From positions 3,906,001 to 3,970,000 of the forward strand of contig NZ_CP117449.1 of assembly GCF_030687835.1 (NCBI RefSeq): a stretch of DNA of 64,000 bases, in the 5' to 3' direction. Made by a program: the position numbers and the translations under genes. This document shows, one piece after another, positions 1 through 8,330 of this stretch. A model generated the notes under the pieces. It was not told where the DNA came from. It searched no databases and was given only the letters and a program-made list of their open reading frames with translations. The first letter of the stretch is position 1. Each line of letters begins with the position of its first letter. The DNA comes from Pseudomonas hefeiensis (lineage in GTDB: Bacteria > Pseudomonadota > Gammaproteobacteria > Pseudomonadales > Pseudomonadaceae).

Positions 1-1
1 A

Positions 2-1060
2 TATCGCCATGCCCTGGAAAGCGACATCGAACCGTTCAAAGGCTTACTGCTGGGGCTGTTTTTTATCGGCGTCGGCATGTCGATCGATTTTGGCACGCTG
101 ATCAATGCACCGCTGAAGGTCCTGACCCTGACCCTGGGTTTCATTCTGATCAAATTGCTGGTGATCAAGACCGTCAGCCGGTTCCTCAACGTCCCTACCG
201 GCCAACGCTCATGGCAAGCAGTGTTGCTCGGCCAGGGCAGCGAGTTCGCCTTCGTGGTGTTCGGCGCCGCCACGCTGGCTGGCATTCTGACAGACCAGTG
301 GGGCAAGAGCCTGACGCTGGCGGTGGCCCTGTCCATGTGCCTGACGCCCTTGCTGATCCTGCTGCTGGATCGAATAGAGTCCAACACCAGCAAAGACCGC
401 CAGGAATCCGACCTCGTCGATCAGCAGAACCCACGGGTGATCATCGCCGGGTTCGGCCGCTTCGGACAGATCGCCGGACGTCTCTTGATGTCCTGCGGCG
501 TCGAGGTGGTGGTGCTGGACCATGACCCCGACAACATCGAGACGCTGCGCAAATTCGGCGTGAAAGTGTTCTACGGCGACGCCACTCGCCTCGATCTGCT
601 CCACGCGGCCGGTGCCGGCCAGGCGGTGGTGTTGATCAATGCGATCGACGACCAGCAGGACAACCTGACGCTGACCCGACTGGCCCGGGAGCACTTCCCC
701 GCGTTGAAACTGATCGTCCGTGCGCGGGACATGGGGCACCTGATCACCCTGCGGCAGATGGGCGTGCAGGCCGCCGAGCGGGAAACCTTCGAGAGCGCGT
801 TGGCATTGGGCCGAAATGCGCTGGTGCAGATGGGTGTCGGGGCTTACGAAGCGCGCGAGCGCGCGGATCAGTTCCGTCGTTTGAATCTGCAGATGCTGGA
901 GGAAATCGTCGCCCAGCCGGAAGACGACCTCAAGTTCAGGCACGACGCCTACCGGCGCGCCAACGCGTTGCTCACGCAGATGTTCAACGAAGACCGTGCG
1001 CGCCCCGTCGACAGTTGGCCTGACCATCATCGAAACGAGACGGATGAGGCGCGCAGCTGA
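2..1060 (+). CDS. kefC: KefC-type glutathione-gated K+/H+ antiporter, 3' part
   Basis: The gene enters from outside the window; 352 C-terminal residues are visible in a frame open from base 2. Its role in this family is membrane K+ efflux coupled to H+ entry during electrophile stress. The visible part begins inside the transporter domain with the segment [13 protein letters not shown], which is typical of KefB/KefC proteins, followed by several hydrophobic helices to about base 390. A cytoplasmic RCK/TrkA-N Rossmann domain starts near base 430 with [17 protein letters not shown]; an aspartate-rich strand follows. The C-terminal tail is charged and ends in TGA. KefB and KefC cannot be separated from this fragment; CPA2-family antiporter is the safe call. 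No ancillary kefF/kefG gene follows. Confidence 0.85.
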   Translation, partial: YRHALESDIEPFKGLLLGLFFIGVGMSIDFGTLINAPLKVLTLTLGFILIKLLVIKTVSRFLNVPTGQRSWQAVLLGQGSEFAFVVFGAATLAGILTDQWGKSLTLAVALSMCLTPLLILLLDRIESNTSKDRQESDLVDQQNPRVIIAGFGRFGQIAGRLLMSCGVEVVVLDHDPDNIETLRKFGVKVFYGDATRLDLLHAAGAGQAVVLINAIDDQQDNLTLTRLAREHFPALKLIVRARDMGHLITLRQMGVQAAERETFESALALGRNALVQMGVGAYEARERADQFRRLNLQMLEEIVAQPEDDLKFRHDAYRRANALLTQMFNEDRARPVDSWPDHHRNETDEARS

Positions 1061-1258
1061 TCTGTCTCCCGGCGTCGCACGCGCCCAAACTGGCGCCGAT
1101 GCGATGGCCGGGCTCGAAGGCCGGATGCGGGAGTCGAGGGTTGTTCATGGGCAGAGAAAGGAAATCACGAAAGGCTCGACGATGGACGGTAAACTGGCCG
1201 CGCAAGGGCCGTCTGCGTCGCGACCGCCCCATTACCCTTTCCTGAACAAGAGGCTTTC

Positions 1259-1639
1259 ATGGCAAACCAAGACATCACGTTCATTCCCGACCCAGACGCG
1301 GACTCCATCTCCTCCGACGTTGCCGGCTTCGGCGGCCTGCTGGTTTCCACCCAGATCCCCACTCGCCCTGACGGCAGCCTGGAACTGGGTGACATCACCC
1401 TGCAAAGCGAATGCACATTGCAGGCACTCAAGACAGCCCTGGAAGGCGCCGGCAGTTCCATGGAGCGGGTCTTGCACCTGACCATTTACCTCACCGACAT
1501 GGCCGACCGCGCGGCCTTCAACGAGGTGTACCAGCGTTTCTTCGCCAAACCCTGGCCGGTACGCGCCGCAGTGGGGGTGGCAGCGCTGGCGGTTGAAGGG
1601 ATGCGAGTGGAAGTGACTGCGATGGCGGCCAAAGGCTGA
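1259..1639 (+). CDS. RidA/YjgF family enamine/imine deaminase
   Basis: A 126-residue protein, the usual length for the Rid family. These small trimeric cytosolic proteins hydrolyse reactive enamines and imines released by PLP enzymes. Arg102 (in PVRAAVGV) and Glu118 (in RVEVTAMA) sit where RidA has its substrate-binding Arg and catalytic-site Glu, so this copy looks active rather than being a YjgH-type relative. The ATG at 1259 follows AAGAGG with suitable spacing. It is separated by about 200 bases from the upstream antiporter gene and has no obvious operon partner. Which Rid subgroup it belongs to cannot be settled by eye, so no symbol is given. Confidence 0.85.
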   Translation: MANQDITFIPDPDADSISSDVAGFGGLLVSTQIPTRPDGSLELGDITLQSECTLQALKTALEGAGSSMERVLHLTIYLTDMADRAAFNEVYQRFFAKPWPVRAAVGVAALAVEGMRVEVTAMAAKG

Positions 1640-1768
1640 GGTTGCGGCTTTGTTGAACATCCGGCGCGGAGTTTGAAGCCCCCATAAGGTGAATCCAAAG
1701 TACCTCTTGTGACGAGGGAGTGGCCGCCGCGTCTGCGACGCTTCGTTGTCGCGCGGGGAACTGGCTCC

Positions 1769-1900
1769 TGTGGCGAGGGGATTTATCCCCGTTGGGCTGC
1801 GCAGCAGCCCCCAAACCAGGTAACTCGGTGCGCCAGGAAGATTGCGTTAACTGCTTTAGGGCCGCTACGCAGCCCAACGGGGATAAATCCCCTCGCCACA
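1769..1900. repeat. REPIN, GTGGCGAGGGGATTTATCCCC type
   Basis: Two REP arms of about 33 bases face each other as an inverted repeat. The left arm starts GTGGCGAGGGGATTTATCCC and continues into GTTGGGCTGCG; the right arm is its reverse complement. A central spacer of about 60 bases separates them. The same family recurs at 19826 and 47664. Such paired palindromes are mobilised in trans by RAYT transposases in Pseudomonas; no RAYT gene is in the window. Confidence 0.85.
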
Positions 1901-1980
1901 AAGGAGGCGCACTCACCTAACTGAGATCACATTGCCGCGTTGTGTTTGGCAGATTAAAAGTCAGCAGGTTGTAGTTTGTT

Positions 1981-2008
1981 CCGTGAGAGCTTGCTCCCTC
2001 GCCACAGG
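1981..2008. repeat. Solitary REP palindrome
   Basis: A single short palindrome with the core GAGAGCTTGCTCCCTCGCCAC, related to the paired REP elements elsewhere but lacking a partner arm. Confidence 0.6.
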
Positions 2009-2139
2009 TTCTTGATGAGTTCAACCCGCCGGACATGTCCCAAATGCGCGACTTGCGCGAAAACAGTCATTTGCGCACCTAGCCCAAGCCTCGGCACCTG
2101 TCTAAAGTGCAGCGTTTTCCACCCTTGCGGGCGCATTTT

Positions 2140-2694
2140 ATGAATCTCTGGTTCCGGCTGTTGCTAATGCTGTTTCGGCGTCCCTGGCGCAAGCCGACGG
2201 GTCCCCTGGATACCACCGTGGTGCGCATGCGGGTGTGGCCGTTGGACCTGGATCTCAACCGCCACGTTACCAATGGGCGCTACTTCACGCTGGCCGACGT
2301 AGGGCGTATGGATTACGTGCTGCGCAGTGGCGCTTACAAAGTGGCATTGCGCAACCGGGCAGTGCCGATCGTGGGGGATGTGTGGGGCAAGTTTCGGCGG
2401 GAGCTGAAGCTGTTCGAAGCGTTCGAGGTGCACACCCGCCTGTTGGGCTGGGACGAGAAGTGGACCTTCATGGAACACCGTTTCCTGAGCCAGGGGCGCG
2501 TGGTGGGCGTGGTGATGATGCGTGGCCTGTTCCGTTCGGCCCAGGGCACGATTGCACCGCAAGAATTTATTCGCGCGCTGGGGTTGGCCGAACACTCACC
2601 GGCCATGCCCGAATGGCTCAGCGCCTGGTCGCAAAGTTGCGATGGCATGAGCCTTGAGCTTCGGGAGGAGGAAGGTGCTCGCTCTGTTGGCTAG
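2140..2694 (+). CDS. Acyl-CoA thioesterase-like hotdog-fold protein
   Basis: A 184-residue protein resembling the 4-hydroxybenzoyl-CoA thioesterase/THEM6 group of hotdog-fold enzymes, which hydrolyse acyl thioesters. After a hydrophobic, basic N-terminus (MNLWFRLLLMLFRRPWRKP) that could sit at the membrane, residues 38-48 read DLNRHVTNGRY, the family's active-site helix motif with D/N/H spaced as in hotdog thioesterases. Later segments (WDEKWTFMEHRFL) fit the beta-sheet half of the fold. The ATG at 2140 is chosen; an in-frame GTG at 2107 would add 11 residues but makes a poor N-terminus. The substrate is unknown. It stands alone between a REP region and a convergent lipoprotein gene. Confidence 0.72.
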   Translation: MNLWFRLLLMLFRRPWRKPTGPLDTTVVRMRVWPLDLDLNRHVTNGRYFTLADVGRMDYVLRSGAYKVALRNRAVPIVGDVWGKFRRELKLFEAFEVHTRLLGWDEKWTFMEHRFLSQGRVVGVVMMRGLFRSAQGTIAPQEFIRALGLAEHSPAMPEWLSAWSQSCDGMSLELREEEGARSVG

Positions 2695-2760
2695 CGGTGA
2701 CTGGATAAAATCACCACGCCAGCCAGCACTGCACATCCCTCCCCCACAACAGCTGGGGTC

Positions 2761-3096
2761 TTACTGAACGGTTTTCAGCTTGACCACATCACCGGACACC
2801 TTGGTGGTGTAACCGGTCAGGACCCAGGCCCAGAACCAGTCTTCCTGCACTTGGGTGTTGATCATGGCGTCGCCGCCCTTGGCCAGGATCGCGGCATTCT
2901 GAGCACGCACGAAACGGTTGTTCTGGCGGATCGGGATCATGCCGAACAGCAGCAGGCCGGTGGCCTTCGCTTCACTGTGACCGACAACGGTGTATTGGCT
3001 GCTGTCGTACTGCTTGGTTTTCATCGGGGTGCCGGTGCAACCCGCCAGGGCCAGGCCAACCAGTGCGCAGGCGACAATTTTGCTGAGGTGGTTCAT
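2761..3096 (-). CDS. Small lipoprotein of unknown function
   Basis: A 111-residue protein with a lipoprotein signal peptide: basic Lys6, hydrophobic core, and a lipobox LALAGC ending at Cys20, so it should be lipidated and sorted to the inner or outer membrane. The mature part has a hydrophobic stretch (GLLLFGMIPI) followed by a charged helix and a tryptophan-rich segment (EDWFWAWVLTG). I do not recognise a named domain with certainty; the layout recalls small Pseudomonas stress or envelope lipoproteins. The ATG at 3096 is preceded by GGAG at 7 bases. It is transcribed towards the thioesterase gene. Confidence 0.75.
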   Translation of the reverse strand: MNHLSKIVACALVGLALAGCTGTPMKTKQYDSSQYTVVGHSEAKATGLLLFGMIPIRQNNRFVRAQNAAILAKGGDAMINTQVQEDWFWAWVLTGYTTKVSGDVVKLKTVQ

Positions 3097-3196
3097 TGAA
3101 TACTCCATGAGAAAACGCCCGGGATCCATCTCTCGGGCGGCGCGTACTCTAACCGATCAGCATCAAATTGACATCACCCCGCTCAATCACCCGTAA

Positions 3197-3340
3197 AGCT
3201 CGACGCAGAGCCATTCCTCAGGTGCCACTGCAGCGCTCCGGGCCTTCGTCGATCCCCTGGACAACCTCGGTTCTTCCAGCGAAGGCGGAAAAGTCACCTA
3301 CACCAAACTGGACGTCAGCCATACATGACTGACGTCCAGC
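3197..3340 (+). pseudogene. Possible 3' remnant of a lost gene
   Basis: A short frame with no start codon, closed by TGA near 3326-3328, reads from about 3197 and shows Pseudomonas-like coding usage (strong G/C at third positions). It includes AFVDPLDNLGSSSEGG and then KVTYTKLDVSHT. It looks like the C-terminal end of a protein whose body is gone. The stop lies in the loop of an 11-bp inverted repeat (CTGGACGTCAG, 3308-3339) that may now terminate the facing permease gene. I cannot name the parent gene, and chance is not excluded. Confidence 0.25.
3308..3339. terminator. Inverted repeat downstream of the MFS gene
   Basis: A perfect 11-bp stem, CTGGACGTCAG, with a 10-base loop, begins 4 bases after the stop of the permease gene on the minus strand. 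There is no strong T-run, so it may be a weak terminator or an mRNA 3'-end stabiliser. Confidence 0.4.
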
Positions 3341-3343
3341 ACC

Positions 3344-4576
3344 TCAGGCCTTTGAAGCGGCCACGACCGCCTGCCGGCCGTTGAAGGTAAACAGGAAGCA
3401 GACCAGCACCAGCAGCGCAAAACCGGCCGGGAACAACCAGATGCTTCTCCACTCATGGCCGCCGTCCACGGCATAGTGATCGGTCACCTGCCCCGCCACC
3501 CAGAAGCCGATCAGCATGCCAACGCCATAGGTCGCCAACGTAATCAGCCCCTGGGCTGAGCTGCGAAAACGCTCCGGCGCCTTGGCATCGGTGTAGATCT
3601 GCCCCGAGACAAAGAAGAAGTCATAGCAGATGCCATGCAGGGCGATACCGGTGAAGAGCATGAACGCCAGATCGCCGTTATTGCCGTAGGCAAACAGCAC
3701 GTAACGCAGCGCCCACGCCAGCATGCCTACCAGCAGCGCCAGTTTGATGCCAAAGCGCTGGATGAACAGCGGCAACAGCAACATGAACAGCACTTCGGAC
3801 ACTTGCCCGATGGCCATTTTCGCCGTGGGGTTGGTCATGCCGGTTTCGGCCAGGAACGGGTTGGCGTTCTGGTAATAGAACGCCAAGGGGATGCAGATCA
3901 GGATCGAGGCGATGAAGAACACCAGGTAGCTGCGATCCTTCAACAGGCCCAGGGCATCCAGGCCCAGCAGTTGTTTGACGTCACCTGCGCTCGCTTGCGC
4001 CTTGAGCGGTGCGGTGGCCGGCAACGTGAAGCTGTAGAGTCCCAAGACCAACGAGGCGATGCCCGCCATCAGGAAGGTATTGCGCAAGCCGCCCGCCGAG
4101 ATCGCTTCGCGCGAATCCCAGGCAAACACAAAGCTGATCACCACGCCCGCGACGATCCAGCCGATCGTGCCCCACACCCGGATGCGGGAGAACTCCAGCG
4201 CCGGGTCGCGCATCTGGCGGAACGCCACGGAATTGACCAGGGCCAGCGTCGGCATGTAGATCACCATGTAGGCCAGCACGTACGGGTAGAACACGTCGAA
4301 GTCCGGCGCCGAATACAGCTGATACAACAACACCGCGCCCAACAGGTGCAGCACCGCCAGGATGCGTTCGGCATTGAAGTAGCGGTCGGCGATCAGGCCG
4401 ATCACGAAGGGCGCAATGATCGCTCCCCAGGACTGGGTGGAGAACGCCATGCCGATCTGCCCACCGCTGGCGCCCAGGGAGCTGGACAGAAAGGTCCCCA
4501 GGGTGACGAACCAGCCACCCCAGATAAAGAACTGCAAAAACATCATCACGCTCAAGCGTGCGTTCATCGTGGTCAT
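3344..4576 (-). CDS. MFS permease, nucleoside:H+ symporter (NHS)-like
   Basis: About 410 residues with some 12 hydrophobic segments, an integral inner-membrane carrier. The N-terminus (MMFLQFFIWGGWFVTLGTFL) and the internal sequence RIRVWGTIGWIVAG are characteristic of the NupG/XapB-like NHS branch of the major facilitator superfamily. Members of this branch next to Gfo/Idh/MocA and AP-endonuclease-2-like enzymes generally take up sugars or polyols rather than nucleosides, and the two genes upstream suggest the same here. It is probably the third gene of the LacI-controlled operon that starts at 7021, but about 180 bases with a REPIN separate it from the second. Starts at 4576 (ATG), 4567 (ATG) or 4585 (GTG) are possible; none has a good ribosome site. 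Confidence 0.8.
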   Translation of the reverse strand: MTTMNARLSVMMFLQFFIWGGWFVTLGTFLSSSLGASGGQIGMAFSTQSWGAIIAPFVIGLIADRYFNAERILAVLHLLGAVLLYQLYSAPDFDVFYPYVLAYMVIYMPTLALVNSVAFRQMRDPALEFSRIRVWGTIGWIVAGVVISFVFAWDSREAISAGGLRNTFLMAGIASLVLGLYSFTLPATAPLKAQASAGDVKQLLGLDALGLLKDRSYLVFFIASILICIPLAFYYQNANPFLAETGMTNPTAKMAIGQVSEVLFMLLLPLFIQRFGIKLALLVGMLAWALRYVLFAYGNNGDLAFMLFTGIALHGICYDFFFVSGQIYTDAKAPERFRSSAQGLITLATYGVGMLIGFWVAGQVTDHYAVDGGHEWRSIWLFPAGFALLVLVCFLFTFNGRQAVVAASKA

Positions 4577-4629
4577 GACAGTCACCGTTTTATTGTTGTT
4601 CTTGTGAAGAAAAATGCTCAGGAGCGCTG

Positions 4630-4721
4630 TTGTGGGAGCAAGGCTTGCCCGCGATGGCCGCGCCGCGGTCTAACCGTTGAACCGCGTTTTCGTTCATCGC
4701 GGGCAAGCCTTGCTCCCACAA
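4630..4721. repeat. REPIN, TGTGGGAGCAAGGCTTGCCC type
   Basis: Inverted arms TTGTGGGAGCAAGGCTTGCC and its complement flank a spacer of about 35 bases. It lies between the isomerase and permease genes of one likely operon, where such a structure can lower expression of the distal gene or protect the upstream mRNA. Confidence 0.85.
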
Positions 4722-4757
4722 TGAGTTTCCTCGCCATAGGGTTCTGGCTTGGGCCGG

Positions 4758-5858
4758 CTACCTCAATAGGCCCAATAACCGTCGGTTGGAATCTTCATCG
4801 GCTGTTACACCGGCAAAATCGTCAAACGCCTTTCGGGTCTTGCTGATCATGTGCTGACGGATGAACGCCGCGCCTTCTGCGGCGCCCTGTTGCGAGTCCT
4901 TCAGGCAACACTCCCATTCCAACACCGCCCAACCGCTGAAATCGTATTGGGTCAGTTTGCTGAAGATCGATTTGAAATCGATCTGGCCATCGCCCAGCGA
5001 ACGGAACCGCCCGGGACGATCGACCCAGCCCTGGTAGCCGCCGTACACACCGGAACGGGCATCGGGCCGGAACTCGGCGTCCTTGACGTGGAACATGCGA
5101 ATGCGCTCGTGATAGCGGTCGATGAAGCCCAGGTAGTCCATCTGTTGCAGGAGCAAATGGCTGGGGTCGTAGAGGATCGCCGCCCGTGGGTGATGATCGA
5201 CGGCCTGTAAAAAGCGTTCGAACGAGGCGCCATCGTGCAGGTCTTCACCCGGATGTATTTCGTAGCACAGGTCCACGCCGGCTGCGTCGAAGCAGTCCAG
5301 AATGGGCAGCCAGCGTCGGGCCAGTTCGGCGAATCCTTGCTCTACCAGGCCAGACGGACGTTGCGGCCACGGGTACAGGTACGGCCACAGCAGCGCACCG
5401 GAAAACGTCGCATGGGCGGTGAGGCCCAGTCGCTGGCTGGCGCGGGCGGCGAGCTTCAATTGCTCTACCGCCCATTCGGTCCGCGCCTGGGGCTGGCCGC
5501 GCAGATGGGCCGGGGCGAAATCGTCGAACAGCGCGTCGAACGCCGGGTGCACCGCCACCAACTGGCCTTGCAGGTGCGTCGACAACTCACTGATCTGGAC
5601 ACCGGCCTGGGCGCAAGTGGCCTTGAGTTCGTCGCAGTATTCCTGGCTCTCGGCGGCGCGGGCCAAGTCGATGTATTGCGTGCCCGACGTCGGCAGTTGT
5701 ATGGCCGTGTAACCTTGCGAGGCCGCCCATTGGGCGATGTTGGCCAGGGTGTCGAAAGGCGCATCGGCGGACATGAACTGCGCGAGGAAAATACCTGGGC
5801 CACGCAGGCCGGTGGGGGTTTGGGCAGTGGGATTCACGACGGGGCTCTCCTGATTCAT
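4758..5858 (-). CDS. Sugar phosphate isomerase/epimerase-like (TIM barrel)
   Basis: A 366-residue protein of the xylose isomerase-like TIM-barrel/AP endonuclease 2 superfamily (IolE/IolH, tagatose epimerase relatives). Metal-site candidates are visible in order: Glu200 and His202 (CYEIHPGED), Asp231 and His234 (YDPSHL), His257 and Asp260 (MFHVKDAEF), and Glu314 or Glu316 (VLEWE). It likely isomerises or epimerises a keto-sugar or dehydrates a keto-inositol made by the dehydrogenase encoded just upstream. The ATG at 5858 overlaps that gene's TGA as ATGA, which implies translational coupling. The exact substrate cannot be read from sequence. Confidence 0.82.
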   Translation of the reverse strand: MNQESPVVNPTAQTPTGLRGPGIFLAQFMSADAPFDTLANIAQWAASQGYTAIQLPTSGTQYIDLARAAESQEYCDELKATCAQAGVQISELSTHLQGQLVAVHPAFDALFDDFAPAHLRGQPQARTEWAVEQLKLAARASQRLGLTAHATFSGALLWPYLYPWPQRPSGLVEQGFAELARRWLPILDCFDAAGVDLCYEIHPGEDLHDGASFERFLQAVDHHPRAAILYDPSHLLLQQMDYLGFIDRYHERIRMFHVKDAEFRPDARSGVYGGYQGWVDRPGRFRSLGDGQIDFKSIFSKLTQYDFSGWAVLEWECCLKDSQQGAAEGAAFIRQHMISKTRKAFDDFAGVTADEDSNRRLLGLLR

Positions 5859-7021
5859 TGGGTGCAGGCCAGTGCGGTCCACTTCGCGTCGCCGCGATGG
5901 TTGGCGATGGCCGCTTCGATAAAGGCCATGCCCCGCAGGCCGGTTTCGATGCCAGGTACGCCGGGGGCGTCTGGCCCTGGCGCCGGGTCCCGTATGGCGC
6001 GAGCCAAATCACCGTAGAGGTTGGCCATCGCCTCCAGATAACCTTCGGGATGCCCGGCCGGCAGACGCATCCGCTGGCGGGCGGCTTCACACAGCCAGGG
6101 CTGACCCACGCCGGAACGCAAGACTTGCAGTGGTTGATCGATGGAGCGATGGATCAGGCTGGCCGGTTCTTCCTGGCGCCATTCCAATCCACCCTTATCG
6201 CCATACAGGCGGATTTTCAGCGGGTTCTCTTCACCCGCGCAGACCTGGCTGGCAATCAGCACGCCGCTGGCGCCACCGGCCATGCGCAACAGCATTGCCG
6301 CGTCGTCGTCCAGTTGCCGACCCGCAATGTGGGTGCCCAACGCCGCGCATATCTGCTCGATGGGTTGGTCGGCGACGAACTCCGCCAGGGAAAACGCGTG
6401 GGTGCCGATGTCGCCAATACAACCACCCAGCCCTGACTGTTCAGGATCGTCGCGCCAGCCGGCCTGTTTGTTGCCTTGCCCGGCGACGTCCTGGCTGAGC
6501 CAGCCCTGGGGGTATTCGACCAACACTTTGCGCACCGCACCGATCACGCCGCTGCGTACCATCTCCCGGGCCTGCCAGACCATCGGATAACCCAGATAGG
6601 TGTGGGCCAGGCCGTAGAGCCGGTCGCTACCTTCAAGCACTTGCTTGAGGGCCAACAATTCACGCAGATTCAAAGCGGCGGGCTTTTCGCTGAACACATG
6701 AAAACCCGCCTTCAGCGCCTGGCTGGCGATGGGGGCGTGCAGATGATTGGGGGTGACGATCACCAGCAGCTCCATGCGCAGGTGGGCCGGCAGCGCCGCT
6801 TCGCTGTCGAGCATGCCTTGCCAATCGCTGTAGCAACGGGACGCGGCCAGCCCCAGGGCCGCGCCGGTCTGCTGATTGTTGTGCGCATCACGGCTGAACG
6901 CACCGCACACCAGTTCAAAACCACCGTCCAGGCCCGCGGCCTGACGGTGGGCCTGGCCGATGAAAGCGCCTTCTCCACCGCCGACAAAGCCCATTCTTAT
7001 TTTGGCTGCTACAGGATTCAT
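5855..7021 (-). CDS. Gfo/Idh/MocA family NAD(P)-dependent oxidoreductase
   Basis: A 388-residue cytosolic dehydrogenase. The N-terminal Rossmann fold starts with MGFVGGGEGAFIG (residues 10-22); the family's EKP motif with its catalytic lysine is at 112-114 (FSEKPAAL), and a GDIGTHAF segment supplies Asp204 and His208. Such enzymes oxidise sugars, inositols or sugar derivatives at a ring hydroxyl. It is the first gene of the minus-strand operon; ATG at 7021 is preferred over the GTG one codon upstream, with AAGAGAG as ribosome site. A strong promoter and a LacI-type operator lie 30-85 bases upstream. Confidence 0.85.
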   Translation of the reverse strand: MNPVAAKIRMGFVGGGEGAFIGQAHRQAAGLDGGFELVCGAFSRDAHNNQQTGAALGLAASRCYSDWQGMLDSEAALPAHLRMELLVIVTPNHLHAPIASQALKAGFHVFSEKPAALNLRELLALKQVLEGSDRLYGLAHTYLGYPMVWQAREMVRSGVIGAVRKVLVEYPQGWLSQDVAGQGNKQAGWRDDPEQSGLGGCIGDIGTHAFSLAEFVADQPIEQICAALGTHIAGRQLDDDAAMLLRMAGGASGVLIASQVCAGEENPLKIRLYGDKGGLEWRQEEPASLIHRSIDQPLQVLRSGVGQPWLCEAARQRMRLPAGHPEGYLEAMANLYGDLARAIRDPAPGPDAPGVPGIETGLRGMAFIEAAIANHRGDAKWTALACTQ

Positions 7022-7050
7022 CACGACTCTCTTATGCTGGGACTGATGAC

Positions 7051-7068
7051 GATGTAACCGGTTACATC
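7051..7068. promoter_or_regulatory. LacI-family operator, perfect 18-bp palindrome
   Basis: GATGTAACCGGTTACATC is a perfect palindrome with the central CG and TGTAACC half-sites typical of LacI/GalR-family operators. It lies between the divergent dehydrogenase and repressor genes, and covers the first transcribed bases of the predicted minus-strand promoter. It should be the site for the repressor encoded at 7200. Confidence 0.88.
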
Positions 7069-7076
7069 ATGGCGGA

Positions 7077-7105
7077 AATCTAGGCTCAGTTTTGCAGCGT
7101 GTCAA
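7077..7105 (-). promoter_or_regulatory. Sigma-70 promoter of the sugar operon
   Basis: On the minus strand TTGACA (7105-7100) is followed after 17 bases by TAGATT (7082-7077). The -35 is consensus and the -10 is close. Transcription would begin near 7070, at the edge of the operator, so a bound repressor would block initiation. Confidence 0.75.
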
Positions 7106-7129
7106 ACCCGTTGGGCCATGCATGAGCAT

Positions 7130-7157
7130 TTGTGCGAGGCGCAACCTGCGGTAAGCT
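7130..7157 (+). promoter_or_regulatory. Candidate promoter of the LacI-type gene
   Basis: TTGTGC (7130-7135), 16 bases, then TAAGCT (7152-7157). A moderate match only, but it is the best-spaced pair before the repressor gene. Confidence 0.3.
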
Positions 7158-7199
7158 CCCCAACCGTGCCGGCATTCCTGGCGCCGAATCGAGGTGATT

Positions 7200-8219
7200 T
7201 TGTCCAATATCCGTGAAGTGGCCCGGCTGGCCGGTGTGTCGGTGGCCACGGTATCCCGAACGCTGAAATCTCCCGAACGGGTGCTACCCCAGACTCGCGA
7301 CAAGGTTAACGCGGCGGTGGAACAGGCCGGTTATCGGCCCAACCTGATGGCCGTGCAGTTTCGCTCCCGACGAACCGGCAACCTGGTGATTCTGGTCCCG
7401 ACCATCGCCAATACCTTTTTCGCCCGGGTCATCAGCGGCGCCCAGCAGGCTGCGCAGGCGGCCGGTTATCGATTGCTGTTGTGCGACACCCAGGGTCGGG
7501 AAGAAATCGAGCGCGAATTTGCCGCCCTCGTCTACGCGCACCAGGCCGACGGGGTGATCCAGTTGCGGGCGAGCAACCCTTTCGAGTCGCTTCCTCCTGG
7601 CGCCGAATCCTTGCCGCTGGTCAACGCTTGCGAAGTAGTCAAAGGCGCCCCCTACCCGACCATCAGCCTCGACAACCGGGCCGCCGCCCAGGCCATGACC
7701 GAACACTTGATCGGCCTCGGCCACCGGCGCATCGGCATCATCAAAGGGCCCCGAAGCAGTCCTCTGACCCTGGATCGCGTGGCCGGTTACCAGGATGCCT
7801 TGCGCCAGGCCGGTATCGCCGCCGACCCAAGCCTGATCTGCCACGGCGACTTCACGTTGAAGGCCGGTTATGACGGGGCCGGCGCGATGCTGGCCTTGGC
7901 CGAGCGCCCCAGCGCGCTGTTTTGTGAAAACGACGAGATGGCCATTGGCGCGCTCAAGCGCATCAAGCAAATGGGCTTGCGGGTGCCCGAGGACATTTCG
8001 CTGGTGGGTTTTGATGACATCCCTTTCGCCGGGTATTGCGATCCGCCACTGACCACCCTTTCGCAACCCGCCGAAACGTTCGGCCAGAGGTCCGTGCAAA
8101 TGCTGATCGCCCTGATCGAGAAAACGCCGATTGCCGAACGACATGTCGTGCTGCCGTTCGAGTTGACCGTGCGCGGCAGCACCGCCGCGCCAGGCCCGGC
8201 GTTTAGCGAGGATGCTTAA
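7200..8219 (+). CDS. LacI/GalR-family transcriptional repressor
   Basis: A 339-residue regulator. The N-terminal helix-turn-helix (SNIREVARLAGVSVATVSRTL, about residues 2-22) and the hinge with PNLMAVQFRSRRT are classic; a periplasmic-binding-protein-like effector domain follows (NLVILVPTIANTFFA... DDIPFAGYCDPPLTTL). It probably represses the divergent dehydrogenase-isomerase-permease operon through the palindrome at 7051 and is released by a sugar or its catabolite. TTG at 7200 is chosen because GAGGTGATT sits just upstream as a ribosome site; the in-frame GTG at 7194 overlaps that site. Confidence 0.88.
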   Translation: MSNIREVARLAGVSVATVSRTLKSPERVLPQTRDKVNAAVEQAGYRPNLMAVQFRSRRTGNLVILVPTIANTFFARVISGAQQAAQAAGYRLLLCDTQGREEIEREFAALVYAHQADGVIQLRASNPFESLPPGAESLPLVNACEVVKGAPYPTISLDNRAAAQAMTEHLIGLGHRRIGIIKGPRSSPLTLDRVAGYQDALRQAGIAADPSLICHGDFTLKAGYDGAGAMLALAERPSALFCENDEMAIGALKRIKQMGLRVPEDISLVGFDDIPFAGYCDPPLTTLSQPAETFGQRSVQMLIALIEKTPIAERHVVLPFELTVRGSTAAPGPAFSEDA

Positions 8220-8330
8220 AAAAACGACGCCCATCACCTTTTGATGCGCTATTGACTCGCCACCTGCGGGCCCGTTTCGACTACAGTGGCACTACTCTGC
8301 ATAAAGCCATAACAAGACGGAGATTTTCCC

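Larger units (their letters stand above)
1640..2139. other. 500-base intergenic region with REP elements
   Basis: No gene is supported here. The space holds a complete REPIN (1769-1900) and a solitary REP (about 1981-2008). Open frames through it are translations of the repeats. The remaining 100 bases before the thioesterase gene show no clear promoter. Confidence 0.7.

Noticed and set aside
2107..2139. Eleven-residue upstream extension of the thioesterase from a GTG
   Set aside because: The extension has no family similarity; the ATG at 2140 gives a better N-terminus.
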